Below, piece by piece: positions 44,948-54,970 of a stretch of DNA of 64,000 bases. This DNA is from Pseudomonas viridiflava. Lineage in GTDB: Bacteria > Pseudomonadota > Gammaproteobacteria > Pseudomonadales > Pseudomonadaceae. The DNA lies in NCBI RefSeq assembly GCF_003702045.1, contig NZ_RBTP01000033.1:62001-126000 (forward strand), read 5' to 3'. Position 1 is the stretch's first letter; each line of letters opens with the position of its first letter. A program made the translations under genes and the position numbers. The notes under the pieces were generated by a model. It had not been told where the DNA came from. It did not search any database and worked only from the letters and a program-made list of their open reading frames with translations.

Positions 44948-46822
44948 CTACCGCCCCGCCCCTCTCAACGCCTTCACCCGTTCCCGCACATCCACCGGCG
45001 CGGCGGCGTCTGCCGGGATGGGCGCACCGGCCACCAGCACGACGCGTGACCACAGACGGCGAAACAGCCCCTTTTCCGGATCACGGCTGAAAAAGCTGCC
45101 CCACAGCCCCTGCAACGCCATCGGGATCACGGGCACGGACGTTTCCTCAAGGATGCGCGTCATGCCACTTTTGAATCCGCTGATCTCGCCATCCGTCGTG
45201 AGCTTGCCTTCGGGGAAGATGCACACCAGTTCGCCATCTGCCAGATACCGGGCGATGCGCTTGAATGACTGTTCGTAGATCGCCATGTCCTCATTGCGTC
45301 CGGCAATCGGAATGGTGCCAGCGGTGCGGAAGATGAAGTTGAGCACCGGCAACTGATAGATCTTGTAGTACATGACAAAACGAATCGGCCGCCTGACCGA
45401 ACCGGCAATCAGCAGCGCATCGACGAAAGACACGTGGTTGCAGACCAGCAGGGCCGCGCCCTCGTCGGGAATGCGATTCAAGTCGCGGTGTTCGACGCGG
45501 TACATCGAGTGGCCCAACAGCCAGATCAGGAAGCGCATCGTGAACTCGGGCACGATCCTGAAGATGTAGACGTTGACCGCTATGTTCAGCAGCGACACCA
45601 CCAGAAACAGATGCGGAATGGTCAGCTTGGCGAAGCTGAGCAACAGGATCGAAACGATCGCCGACACCACCATGAACAACGCGTTGAGGATGTTGTTGGC
45701 CGCAATGACCCGCGAGCGCTCCTTCTCGGGGGTGCGCGACTGAATCAGGGCGTACAGCGGCACAATGTAGAAACCGCCGAAGACACCGATGCCGAGAATG
45801 TCGATCAGCACCCACCAGCCATGCCCGAAACTCAGCACAGCCAGCCAATCGTTGGGCTGCGCATTCTGCACAAACCCGCCCGAGTGCCACCACAGCAACA
45901 GGCCGAAAATCGTGATCCCCATAGAGCCGAACGGCACCAGACCGATCTCGACCTTGTGCCCGGACAGGCGCTCGCAGAGCAGCGAACCCAGCGCGATACC
46001 GACCGAGAAAACGGTCAGGATCAGCGTAACAACCGTTTCGTCGCCATGCATCCATTCCTGGGCGTAGGCCGGAATCTGCGTCAGGTAAATCGCACCAACG
46101 AACCAGAACCATGAGTTGCCAACAATGGAGCGCGACACCGCAGGCGTCTGCCCCAGGCCCATGCGCAGCGTCGCCCAGGACTGGGTGAAGATGTTCCAGT
46201 TGAGCTTCATTTCAGGCGAAGCGGCCGCCGCTCGCGGGATGCCGAAACTGGCGAGAAAGCCCAGGCAGGCGATCAACACGATGGCCGCCGAGACAATCCA
46301 TGCATAGTGCGTGGAGGACATCATCACCCCAGCACTGATGGTGCCCGCCAGGATCGCCAGAAAAGTACCCATCTCGACCAGCGCATTGCCGCCAACCAGT
46401 TCGGTTTCGCGCAAATGCTGCGGCAGGATCGAATACTTGACCGGACCGAACAACGCCGAATGCGTGCCCATCGCGAACAGGGCTGCCAACATCATCCACA
46501 GGTGGTTGAACAGAAAGCCCGCAGCGCCCACGGCCATGATGGCGATTTCGCCGAACTTGATGATCCGGATCAGCGTGTCTTTGGGGTATTTCTCGCCGAA
46601 TTGCCCAGCCAACGCCGAAAACAGGAAGAACGGCAGGATGAACAGCAAGGCGCACAGATTGACGTAGATCGAACGGTCACCCTCAATGGCCAGCTTGTAA
46701 AGAATGGCGAGAATCAACGACTGCTTGAAGACGTTGTCATTGAACGCCCCGAGGGACTGAGTAACGAAAAACGGCCAGAAACGCCGCTTCCCGAGAAGGC
46801 TGAATTGTGACTGCTGGCTCAT
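44948..46822 (-). CDS. MFS transporter / 1-acylglycerol-3-phosphate acyltransferase fusion (LplT-PlsC type)
   Basis: 624 residues from the ATG at 46822. The first ~400 form an LplT-like MFS domain (FWPFFVTQSLGAFNDNVFKQ). The C-terminal ~200 are a PlsC acyltransferase domain with HVSFVD (HX4D) and FPEGKLTTDG. The E. coli Aas/LplT pair separates these functions; here flippase and acylation are joined, without the acyl-ACP ligase domain seen in the longest fusions. It would import and re-acylate lysophospholipids at the inner membrane. It is divergent from the large sensor kinase. Confidence 0.92.
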   Translation of the reverse strand: MSQQSQFSLLGKRRFWPFFVTQSLGAFNDNVFKQSLILAILYKLAIEGDRSIYVNLCALLFILPFFLFSALAGQFGEKYPKDTLIRIIKFGEIAIMAVGAAGFLFNHLWMMLAALFAMGTHSALFGPVKYSILPQHLRETELVGGNALVEMGTFLAILAGTISAGVMMSSTHYAWIVSAAIVLIACLGFLASFGIPRAAAASPEMKLNWNIFTQSWATLRMGLGQTPAVSRSIVGNSWFWFVGAIYLTQIPAYAQEWMHGDETVVTLILTVFSVGIALGSLLCERLSGHKVEIGLVPFGSMGITIFGLLLWWHSGGFVQNAQPNDWLAVLSFGHGWWVLIDILGIGVFGGFYIVPLYALIQSRTPEKERSRVIAANNILNALFMVVSAIVSILLLSFAKLTIPHLFLVVSLLNIAVNVYIFRIVPEFTMRFLIWLLGHSMYRVEHRDLNRIPDEGAALLVCNHVSFVDALLIAGSVRRPIRFVMYYKIYQLPVLNFIFRTAGTIPIAGRNEDMAIYEQSFKRIARYLADGELVCIFPEGKLTTDGEISGFKSGMTRILEETSVPVIPMALQGLWGSFFSRDPEKGLFRRLWSRVVLVAGAPIPADAAAPVDVRERVKALRGAGR

Positions 46823-47044
46823 CGTCCGTGGTCCTGAGAGGCTGGGGCGAACTGACGTGAGCGCCAATCCGAGGCACATTGAAGACGCAACGCCTGCGAA
46901 TGTCGATAGGATATTTCCTGCACCCACGCGCGCCGGGGCTTTTAACGCTTCTGCGACAGCCTGCCACGCTCGACCTTGGTCGAGAAAGACGAACCGCAGC
47001 GGTCGTGCGAGACTGCGCGTCACCGATACATTCTGGAATCCGAT

Positions 47045-50000
47045 ATGTCGCTGTCCAGCGGGCTGATCGCCGCCGTTGCCCTGTCTTATATGGCAATCAT
47101 GTTCGCCATTGCCTTCTATGGCGATCGCTACAGCGCCTCACTGCGCCCGACCATGCGCGCCTGGGTCTACAGTCTGTCGCTGGCGGTCTATTGCACCAGT
47201 TGGACGTTCTTTGGCGCAGTAGGCCAGGCGGCCGAACAGCTGTGGTCGTTTCTGCCGATTTACCTGGGACCGATCGTGCTGATGGTGCTAGCGCCCTGGG
47301 TGCTGCAAAAGATGGTGCTGATCAGCAAGCAGGAAAACATCACCTCGATCGCCGACTTCATCGCGGCGCGCTACGGCAAGTCCCAGTCACTGGCCGTCAT
47401 GGTGGCGCTGATCTGCCTGATCGGCATGCTGCCGTACATTGCGCTGCAACTGAAAGGCATCGTGCTGGGGGTGAATATTCTGATTGGTGCCGTGGCCGAC
47501 TCCACCGGCACCCGGGCTCAGGACACCGCGCTGGTGGTTTCATTGATTCTCGCGCTGTTCACCATCGTGTTCGGTGCGCGCAACCTGGACGTGACCGAGC
47601 ACCATCGCGGCATGGTGCTGGCGATTGCGTTCGAGGCGCTGGTAAAGCTGTTTGCGTTCATGGCGGTCGGGGTGTTCGTGACGTTCGGCCTGTACGACGG
47701 TGTCGATGACCTGTTCAATCAGGCGAAGCTGGCGCCTCGCCTTGATGAATACTGGAAAGACACCATCAACTGGCCGTCGATGTTCGTCCAGACCGGCGTT
47801 GCGATGATGGCGATCGTCTGCCTGCCACGACAGTTTCACGTCACTGTGGTGGAGAACATCGAACCGCAGGACCTCAACCTGGCCAAATGGGTGTTCCCGG
47901 CCTATCTCGCCTTGGCGGCGCTGTTCGTGGTGCCGATTGCACTGGCCGGACAAATGCTGCTGCCCGACTCGATACTGCCAGACTCGTTCGTGATCAGCCT
48001 GCCGCTGGCCCATGCTCACCCGTCGCTGGCGCTGCTGGCCTTTATCGGCGGTGCGTCGGCCGCAACGGGCATGGTGATCGTGGCCTGCGTGGCCCTCTCG
48101 ACCATGATCTCCAACGATATGCTGTTGCCGTGGCTGCTGCGGCGCAAGAACACCGAGCGGCCGTTCGAGGCGTTCCGGCACTGGATGCTCTCGGTGCGGC
48201 GCATCAGCATCATCATGATTCTGCTGCTGGCCTACGTCAGCTACCGCATGCTGGGCTCGACGGCCAGCCTGGCGACCATCGGCCAGATCGCCTTCGCCGC
48301 GATTACCCAACTGGCACCCGCCATGTTCGGCGCGCTGTACTGGAAACAGGCCAACCGGCGCGGTGTGTTTGCGGGACTGGCCGCCGGGATTTTCATCTGG
48401 TTCTACACCCTCGTGCTACCGGTCGCCGCCCACGGCATGGGCTGGCCATTGAGCGCGTTCCCGCTGCTGGACTGGCTGCACAACAACCCGTTCGATTTGC
48501 CGATCACGCCGATGACCCAAGGCATCCTGCTGTCGATGGCGGGCAACTGCACCCTGTTCGCCTGGGTGTCGATGCTGTCACGTACCCGCGTCACGGAGCA
48601 CTGGCAGGCGGGTCGCTTCATCGGCCAAGAGACGCAAGGCCGCGCCTACATGCGTCCGTTGCTGGCAGTGCAAATCGAAGACCTGCTCAGCCTGTCGGCA
48701 CGGTTCGTCGGCGAAGAACGCGCGCGCCAGAGCTTTACCCGCTTTGCCTATCATCAAGGCAAGAGCTTCAATCCCAATCAGAACGCCACGGGTGACTGGA
48801 TCGCCCACACCGAACGTCTGCTGGCCGGGGTATTGGGCACGTCGTCGACCCGAGCGGTGGTCAAGGCGGCGATTGAGGGCCGGGACATGCAGCTTGAGGA
48901 CGTCGTGCGCATCGCCGACGAAGCATCCGAGGTGCTGCAGTTCAATCGGGCACTGCTGCAAGGCGCCATCGAAAACATCACCCAAGGCATCAGCGTGGTC
49001 GATCAGTCGCTGCGGCTGGTGGCGTGGAATCATCGTTATCTGGAGCTGTTCAATTACCCCGAAGGCCTGATCGGCGTAGGCCGGCCGATTGCCGACATCA
49101 TTCGCTACAACGCCGAGCGCGGGCTGTGCGGGCCAGGTGAGGCCGAAGTACACGTGGCGCGACGTCTGCACTGGATGCGCCAGGGTCGGGCGCACACCTC
49201 GGAACGGCTTTTCCCCAATGGACGGGTCATTGAGCTGATCGGCAACCCGATGCCGGGCGGCGGGTTTGTCATGAGCTTCACCGACATTACCGCGTTCCGC
49301 GCTGCGGAACAGGCGCTCAAAGGCGTCAACGAAAGCCTTGAGCAGCGCGTGGCCGAGCGCACCCACGAACTGTCGCAACTGAACCAGGCCCTGACCGAAG
49401 CCAAGGGTACGGCAGAAGCGGCCAACGAATCGAAAACCCGGTTTCTGGCGGCGGTCAGCCACGACCTGATGCAGCCCCTTAACGCGGCGCGGTTGTTTTC
49501 CGCAGCGCTCTCGCATCAGGAAGATGAGGTGTCCGATGAAGCCCAGCAACTGATCCAGCACTTGGACAGTTCGTTGCGCTCGGCCGAAGACCTGATCAGC
49601 GACCTGCTGGACATCTCACGCATCGAGAACGGCAAGATCGCCCCGGATCGTCAGCCCTTCCCGCTTAATGCCTTGTTCGACACCCTCGGCGCGGAGTTCA
49701 AGGCACTGGCGCAAGAACAGGGTTTGAAATTCCGCGTCAGGGGCAGTTCATTGCGCGTGGACAGCGATATAAAGCTGCTGCGCCGGGTGCTGCAAAACTT
49801 CCTGACCAATGCGATCCGCTATGCCAAAGGCCCGATCCTTCTGGGCGTCAGGCGTCAGGGTGGCCATTTGAGCCTGGAGGTCTGGGACCAGGGGCCGGGG
49901 ATTCCCGAAGACAAGCGCCAAGTCATTTTCGAAGAATTCAAACGTCTGGACAGCCATCAGACGCACGCCGCCAAAGGGTTGGGGCTGGGATTGGCGATTG

Positions 50001-50518
50001 CAGATGGGCTGTGCCGCATTCTCGAACATCCGCTGCAGGTCCGTTCCTGGCCGGGCAAAGGCAGCGTGTTCAGCGTGCAGGTGCCGTTGGCGTCGGCACC
50101 GACGCCGCTGCCTGACAAACAGGTGGAGCCGCATCGCTCTGCGCTCAACGGTACACAGGTGCTGTGTGTCGATAACGAAGACAGCATCCTGATCGGCATG
50201 AAGAGTTTGCTGTCGCGCTGGGGCTGTCAGGTCTGGACTGCGCGCAACCGTGAGGAATGCGAGACGTTGCTGAACAATGGCGTCCATCCGCAGATTGCCT
50301 TGGTGGATTACCATTTGGATGACGGCGAAACCGGCACTGAGTTGATGGCCTGGCTACGAACCCGCCTTGGCCGACCGGTGCCGGGGGTGTTGATCAGCGC
50401 TGACGGTCGGCCCGAATTGATCGCTCAGGTGCACGCCGCCGGACTCGATTACTTGCCCAAGCCGGTCAAGCCAGCGGCCTTGCGAGCGTTATTGAGTCGG
50501 CATGTGAGTTTGAGCTGA
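47045..50518 (+). CDS. symporter-domain hybrid sensor histidine kinase with PAS and receiver domains
   Basis: 1157 residues from the ATG at 47045. Residues ~1-480 are a sodium:solute-symporter-like membrane domain (13 helices); a PAS-like domain follows (~640-755), then a coiled coil, the HisKA domain with FLAAVSHDLMQP (His806), an ATPase domain (GLGLGLAIADGLC) and a C-terminal receiver with Asp1088 (ALVDYHLDD). The architecture resembles CbrA-like and FixL/PutP-type hybrid kinases in which nutrient flux through the symporter is sensed. No cognate regulator gene is adjacent, so output must go to a distant partner. The ligand is unknown. Confidence 0.93.
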   Translation: MSLSSGLIAAVALSYMAIMFAIAFYGDRYSASLRPTMRAWVYSLSLAVYCTSWTFFGAVGQAAEQLWSFLPIYLGPIVLMVLAPWVLQKMVLISKQENITSIADFIAARYGKSQSLAVMVALICLIGMLPYIALQLKGIVLGVNILIGAVADSTGTRAQDTALVVSLILALFTIVFGARNLDVTEHHRGMVLAIAFEALVKLFAFMAVGVFVTFGLYDGVDDLFNQAKLAPRLDEYWKDTINWPSMFVQTGVAMMAIVCLPRQFHVTVVENIEPQDLNLAKWVFPAYLALAALFVVPIALAGQMLLPDSILPDSFVISLPLAHAHPSLALLAFIGGASAATGMVIVACVALSTMISNDMLLPWLLRRKNTERPFEAFRHWMLSVRRISIIMILLLAYVSYRMLGSTASLATIGQIAFAAITQLAPAMFGALYWKQANRRGVFAGLAAGIFIWFYTLVLPVAAHGMGWPLSAFPLLDWLHNNPFDLPITPMTQGILLSMAGNCTLFAWVSMLSRTRVTEHWQAGRFIGQETQGRAYMRPLLAVQIEDLLSLSARFVGEERARQSFTRFAYHQGKSFNPNQNATGDWIAHTERLLAGVLGTSSTRAVVKAAIEGRDMQLEDVVRIADEASEVLQFNRALLQGAIENITQGISVVDQSLRLVAWNHRYLELFNYPEGLIGVGRPIADIIRYNAERGLCGPGEAEVHVARRLHWMRQGRAHTSERLFPNGRVIELIGNPMPGGGFVMSFTDITAFRAAEQALKGVNESLEQRVAERTHELSQLNQALTEAKGTAEAANESKTRFLAAVSHDLMQPLNAARLFSAALSHQEDEVSDEAQQLIQHLDSSLRSAEDLISDLLDISRIENGKIAPDRQPFPLNALFDTLGAEFKALAQEQGLKFRVRGSSLRVDSDIKLLRRVLQNFLTNAIRYAKGPILLGVRRQGGHLSLEVWDQGPGIPEDKRQVIFEEFKRLDSHQTHAAKGLGLGLAIADGLCRILEHPLQVRSWPGKGSVFSVQVPLASAPTPLPDKQVEPHRSALNGTQVLCVDNEDSILIGMKSLLSRWGCQVWTARNREECETLLNNGVHPQIALVDYHLDDGETGTELMAWLRTRLGRPVPGVLISADGRPELIAQVHAAGLDYLPKPVKPAALRALLSRHVSLS

Positions 50519-50538
50519 GCCTGCATAATTAACGGGCC

Positions 50539-50612
50539 GTGGGAGCGGACCGTGTTTCTCCAGTGAGCTACAGGCTATTTGACAAGAGGCGGCTTGCGGG
50601 CGATGTCCGCAT
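50539..50612. repeat. degenerate REP/mosaic repeat
   Basis: GTGGGAGCGGACCGTGTTTC through CAAGAGGCGGCTTGCGGGCG to GATGTCCGC. The order and sequence of segments parallel 35736-35800 (GTGGGAGCG...TCACAGGTCGTTTGAAAGGAG...), with many point differences. Confidence 0.6.
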
Positions 50613-50655
50613 CAATCTGTAATCGGTATCGACATCTATCTGGACAGGCGAACCC

Positions 50656-51594
50656 TCAACCAAACAACCAGTAGCCCAACAACGTCAGGACCAGCACCGC
50701 CAGCACCGGGCGCAATACGCGGTAGGCCTTTGGGTTGCTGCGCTTGAACTGTTTGACCTTGCCACTGAAACCATCGCTGAAACGCTTGCTGAAGGCATAC
50801 GCCTGGTTAATGCCGCCGACGCGCTCGTCATCCAGGTTCTGCGGCGCGGTTGCGCGGCCCAGAAAGGCACTGACGCTGCGATTGAGACGAGTCATCAGAC
50901 GGTTGGTCAGCGGGCGCTCGATGTCACAGAACAGAATCACCCGGGTTTGCGTGGTTTCGTTTTTGACCCAATGTACGTATGTCTCGTCAAACATGACGTC
51001 TTCGCCATCACGCCACGAGTATTCCTTGCCATCGACAAAGATCCGGCAGTCATCGGAGTTGGGGGTGGACAGCCCCAAGTGATAACGCAGGGAACCGGCA
51101 AAGGGATCGCGGTGCGGGTTGAGATGACTGTCACCGGGCAACAGGGCAAACATCGCCCCCTTGACGTTGGGGATGCTGTTGACCAGCGCAACGGTCTTGG
51201 GGCACAACGCTTCGGCTGATGGCAGCGCCTTGTCGTACCACTTCAGGTAAAAACGCTTCCAGCCCTTCTTGAAGAACGAACCGAAACCGGCATCGTTGTT
51301 CTTTTCAGCGGCGCGAATGTAACCCTCGTCGAACAGGTGCATGGCTTCGTCACGGATGGCTTCCCAGTTGTCCTTGAGCACATCCAGTTCGGGAAACTTG
51401 CTGCGGTCCAGGTATGGCTTGGACGGCACGCGGGAAAACAGATACATCAGCGCGTTATAGGGGGCGAACAGCGCCGAATGGTTCACGAACTGCCGAAGCA
51501 GAGGAAGACGCGCCTGACCGCGCAGATGCACGTACAGCGTGCTGCCCAGAAAAAGCATCAGAATCAATGCCTTGGCAGCGAATGAAAGGGTCAT
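50656..51594 (-). CDS. lpxO: lipid A dioxygenase LpxO (aspartyl/asparaginyl hydroxylase family)
   Basis: 312 residues from the ATG at 51594 (AAGGAG 11-6 bases before). An N-terminal membrane anchor (AKALILMLFLGSTLYVHLRG) leads a 2-oxoglutarate/iron dioxygenase domain with the HxD motif LNPHRDPF, the distal His in TYVHWVKNET and the oxoglutarate-binding Arg in TRVILFCD. LpxO adds a 2-hydroxyl group to the secondary laurate of lipid A. A C-terminal hydrophobic segment is present. Pseudomonads often carry two copies. Confidence 0.88.
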   Translation of the reverse strand: MTLSFAAKALILMLFLGSTLYVHLRGQARLPLLRQFVNHSALFAPYNALMYLFSRVPSKPYLDRSKFPELDVLKDNWEAIRDEAMHLFDEGYIRAAEKNNDAGFGSFFKKGWKRFYLKWYDKALPSAEALCPKTVALVNSIPNVKGAMFALLPGDSHLNPHRDPFAGSLRYHLGLSTPNSDDCRIFVDGKEYSWRDGEDVMFDETYVHWVKNETTQTRVILFCDIERPLTNRLMTRLNRSVSAFLGRATAPQNLDDERVGGINQAYAFSKRFSDGFSGKVKQFKRSNPKAYRVLRPVLAVLVLTLLGYWLFG

Positions 51595-51760
51595 GAATCT
51601 CTCCTTGGAGCGGGCAGACAACGCTGAACGTAACGCCGATCGTCGGTCAATGCGAAAAACCGGAAGTGCCGGAAGATCAGTGAAAATCGTCCGGCACTCG
51701 AAAGGTGGCCATCATAAACCCTTGAACCGCCCGCATGAAGCACACACTGTCGAAGATGTG

Positions 51761-52735
51761 TTACTGCGACAGTTCCTGATCAGTGAACAGATCGCTGAAC
51801 AGCATGCTCGACAGGTAGCGTTCGCCAGAGTCCGGCAGGATGACGACGATGGTCTTGCCCTGCATTTCCGGCTTCTCCGCCAACCGAACTGCCGCCGCCA
51901 TTGCTGCACCACAGGAAATACCGCACAGAATGCCCTCCTCCTGCATCAGGCGGCGCGCCATCGCCTTGGCCTCCTCGTCGGTTACGCGTTCAACCCGGTC
52001 AACCAGTGACAGATCAAGGTTTTCCGGGATGAAGCCGGCACCAATCCCCTGAATCTTGTGCGGGCTGGGCGTGATCGCTTCACCGGCCATCGCCTGGGTG
52101 ATGATCGGCGAGCCGTCCGGCTCCACGGCCACTGACAGGATTGGCTTGCCTGCGATGTGCTTGATGTAACGCGACACACCGGTAATCGTGCCGCCTGTCC
52201 CTACGCCCGCCACCAGTACATCGATTGCACCGTCGGTGTCGTTCCAGATTTCAGGGCCGGTGGTCTTCTCATGAATGGCAGGGTTGGCCGGATTCTCGAA
52301 CTGGCCGGGCATGAAATACTGGTCCGGGTCGGTGGCGACCAACTCCTGCGCCTTCGCAATCGCACCTTTCATACCCTTGGCGGGCTCGGTCAGTACCAGT
52401 TCGGCGCCCAGCGCCTTGAGCACCTTACGACGTTCTATGCTCATGGAAGCGGGCATGGTCAGCATCAGCTTGTAACCGCGTGCCGCAGCGACGAACGCCA
52501 GGCCGATGCCGGTGTTGCCCGAGGTGGGCTCGACAATGGTCATGCCCGGCTTGAGTTTGCCGCTGCTCTCTGCGTCCCAGATCATGTTGGCACCGATCCG
52601 GCATTTCACGGAGTAACCGGGATTACGCCCTTCGATTTTGGCCAGAATCGTGACACCGCGAGGCGCGATGCGGTTGATCTGCACCAGCGGCGTGTTGCCG
52701 ATGGAATGGGCGTTATCAGCGTAGATACGGCTCAT
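51761..52735 (-). CDS. cysK: cysteine synthase A
   Basis: 324 residues from the ATG at 52735. PLP lysine 44 lies in [14 protein letters not shown]; the substrate loop is [13 protein letters not shown], the phosphate loop GTGGTITG, and the C-terminal region ISCGAAMAA. It condenses O-acetylserine with sulfide. The GYSVKCRIG context and TSGNTG favour CysK over CysM. Confidence 0.93.
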   Translation of the reverse strand: MSRIYADNAHSIGNTPLVQINRIAPRGVTILAKIEGRNPGYSVKCRIGANMIWDAESSGKLKPGMTIVEPTSGNTGIGLAFVAAARGYKLMLTMPASMSIERRKVLKALGAELVLTEPAKGMKGAIAKAQELVATDPDQYFMPGQFENPANPAIHEKTTGPEIWNDTDGAIDVLVAGVGTGGTITGVSRYIKHIAGKPILSVAVEPDGSPIITQAMAGEAITPSPHKIQGIGAGFIPENLDLSLVDRVERVTDEEAKAMARRLMQEEGILCGISCGAAMAAAVRLAEKPEMQGKTIVVILPDSGERYLSSMLFSDLFTDQELSQ

Positions 52736-52861
52736 GAAGATGTCCTTATGCACATCGGTTAAATAAATAAAGCCTATGCCGCCAGCGATTGGGCGTCCAG
52801 TATCACCGAACCGATGCTGCCGAACGCAGTCAACCCTTCACTGCAACCGGAGACTCGTGTC

Positions 52862-53932
52862 ATGAAACGTCGCTACAGTTGGCCGCTATGGACGCTGGCC
52901 GGCCTGGTCGTTCTGCTGATCGGCATCAACATTGCCCTGCCCTACCTGGTGCGCAACTACCTTAACGACAAACTTGCCGACATGGGCGAGTACCGCGGTC
53001 AGGTGACGGATGTGGACCTGGCGTTGTGGCGCGGCGCCTATCGAATCAAGGGGCTGAACATCGTCAAAGTTGATGGCAAAGTCCCTGTGCCGTTCGTTAA
53101 GGCGCCTGTCATCGAGATAGCGGTCAGCTGGCATTCACTCTGGTACGACCACGCCGTTGTCGCAGAGGTTTTATTTGTCGACCCGGAAATCAACTTCGTG
53201 GACGGCGGCAATAACAAGCAGGCCTCCCAGACCGGTCAGGGCACGGACTGGCGCACTCAGTTGAACAAGCTTTTGCCGATCACCCTCAACGAAGTCCGCA
53301 TCGGCAACGGACGTATCACCTTCAACAACTTCAACTCGACGCCCAAGGTAAAAATCGAAGCGGACCGGGTTAACGCCAGCTTCTACAACCTGACCAACGT
53401 GGTAGACGTCGAAGGCAATCGCGACGCCAGCTTCGAAGGCAAGGCGCGGCTGCTGGGGCATGCCAATCTGGAAAGCACCGCCCGTTTCGATCCGTTCAAC
53501 AACTTTCAGGATTTCGACTTTCGCCTCCGGGCCACGGGTATTCAGCTAAAACGGCTCAACGACTTCTCATCGGCGTACGGCAAGTTCGACTTCAATGCGG
53601 GCAACGGCGACCTCGTGATCGAGGCTCAGGCAGACAAAGGCCAACTCAGCGGCTACATCAAACCCCTGCTGCGCAATGTCGACGTCTTCAACTGGAGACA
53701 GGACGTGGAAGACAAGGACAAAGGTGTGTTTCGCTCGATCTGGGAAGCGCTGGTCGGCACCAGCGAAACCGTACTGAAAAACCAGCGCCAGAACCAGTTC
53801 GCCACCCGAGTCGACCTGAGCGGCAGCGTCAATCAGCAGGACATCAGCGGCTTTCAGGCGTTTTTGCAGATTCTGCGTAACGCATTCGTTCAGGCGTTCA
53901 ATGCGCGCTATGAGAGCAACAAGGACTCCTGA
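52862..53932 (+). CDS. DUF748 / AsmA-like envelope protein
   Basis: 356 residues from the ATG at 52862. One N-terminal membrane helix (LWTLAGLVVLLIGINIALPY) anchors a periplasmic, beta-rich domain with repeated strand motifs (YRIKGLNIVKVDGKVPVPFV, VRIGNGRITFNNFNSTPKV). DUF748 proteins belong to the AsmA-like/repeating beta-groove lipid-transfer superfamily; a role in envelope lipid movement is inference. It is monocistronic with a terminator after it. Confidence 0.86.
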   Translation: MKRRYSWPLWTLAGLVVLLIGINIALPYLVRNYLNDKLADMGEYRGQVTDVDLALWRGAYRIKGLNIVKVDGKVPVPFVKAPVIEIAVSWHSLWYDHAVVAEVLFVDPEINFVDGGNNKQASQTGQGTDWRTQLNKLLPITLNEVRIGNGRITFNNFNSTPKVKIEADRVNASFYNLTNVVDVEGNRDASFEGKARLLGHANLESTARFDPFNNFQDFDFRLRATGIQLKRLNDFSSAYGKFDFNAGNGDLVIEAQADKGQLSGYIKPLLRNVDVFNWRQDVEDKDKGVFRSIWEALVGTSETVLKNQRQNQFATRVDLSGSVNQQDISGFQAFLQILRNAFVQAFNARYESNKDS

Positions 53933-53952
53933 TTCACCCCGGTCAAACCGTG

Positions 53953-53981
53953 ACGCCCCATTCAAGAACTGAATGGGGCGT
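53953..53981 (+). terminator. hairpin after the DUF748 gene
   Basis: ACGCCCCATTCA-AGAAC-TGAATGGGGCGT, 12-bp perfect stem, but with only a weak T-tail (CTGCG). Confidence 0.7.
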
Positions 53982-54085
53982 CTGCGTTCACAGGGGTCCG
54001 GTGCGCACGTTATAGTCGGGGCATTATTGGCCACTATTACAGCGTGCGGGCACCGCGCCCGCATGTCCTGCGAGAGGATTCATCC

Positions 54086-54931
54086 ATGAAGTTTGAAGGC
54101 ACCCCGGCCTACGTCGCCACCGACGATCTGAAGCTTGCGGTCAACGCGGCAATCACGCTGGAGCGCCCACTGCTGGTCAAGGGCGAGCCTGGCACGGGCA
54201 AGACCATGCTGGCCGAGCAACTGGCCGAGTCCTTTGGCGCCCGGTTGATTACCTGGCACATAAAATCGACCACCAAGGCGCATCAGGGGCTCTACGAATA
54301 CGATGCCGTCAGCCGCCTGCGCGACTCGCAACTGGGCGTGGACAAGGTCCACGACGTGCGCAACTACTTGAAGAAAGGCAAGCTCTGGGAGGCCTTCGAA
54401 TCCGAAGAGCGTGTCATTCTGCTGATCGACGAAATCGACAAGGCCGACATCGAGTTTCCCAACGACCTGTTGCAGGAACTCGACAAGATGGAGTTCTACG
54501 TTTACGAGATCGATGAAACCATCAAGGCCAAGCAGCGCCCGATCATCATCATTACCTCCAACAATGAAAAAGAGCTGCCCGATGCATTCCTGCGCCGCTG
54601 CTTTTTCCACTACATCGCCTTTCCAGACCGCGCGACGTTGCAGCGCATCGTCGACGTCCATTACCCGAACATCAAGAAAGACCTGGTCAGCGAAGCGCTG
54701 GACGTGTTCTTCGACGTGCGCAAAGTGCCGGGACTGAAGAAGAAACCCTCGACCTCCGAACTGGTGGACTGGCTCAAGCTGCTGATGGCCGACAACATTG
54801 GTGAGGCCGTGCTGCGCGAGCGCGATCCGACCAAGGCCATTCCGCCGCTGGCCGGCGCGCTGGTCAAGAACGAACAGGACGTGCAATTGCTGGAGCGGCT
54901 GGCGTTCATGAGCCGCCGCGGCAATCGCTGA
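54086..54931 (+). CDS. MoxR-family AAA+ ATPase
   Basis: 281 residues from the ATG at 54086 (CGAGAGGA upstream). Walker A GEPGTGKTML (~residue 35), Walker B VILLIDEIDKAD, sensor 1 ITSNNEKELPDAFLRRC and the arginine-finger region typical of MoxR. It is followed 39 bases later by a VWA partner; such pairs act as chaperones that insert cofactors or mature complexes. The target is unknown. Confidence 0.93.
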   Translation: MKFEGTPAYVATDDLKLAVNAAITLERPLLVKGEPGTGKTMLAEQLAESFGARLITWHIKSTTKAHQGLYEYDAVSRLRDSQLGVDKVHDVRNYLKKGKLWEAFESEERVILLIDEIDKADIEFPNDLLQELDKMEFYVYEIDETIKAKQRPIIIITSNNEKELPDAFLRRCFFHYIAFPDRATLQRIVDVHYPNIKKDLVSEALDVFFDVRKVPGLKKKPSTSELVDWLKLLMADNIGEAVLRERDPTKAIPPLAGALVKNEQDVQLLERLAFMSRRGNR

Positions 54932-54970
54932 TCCTCTTCATTCACCCTGCTATGAAAAAGGGCGACAGCC

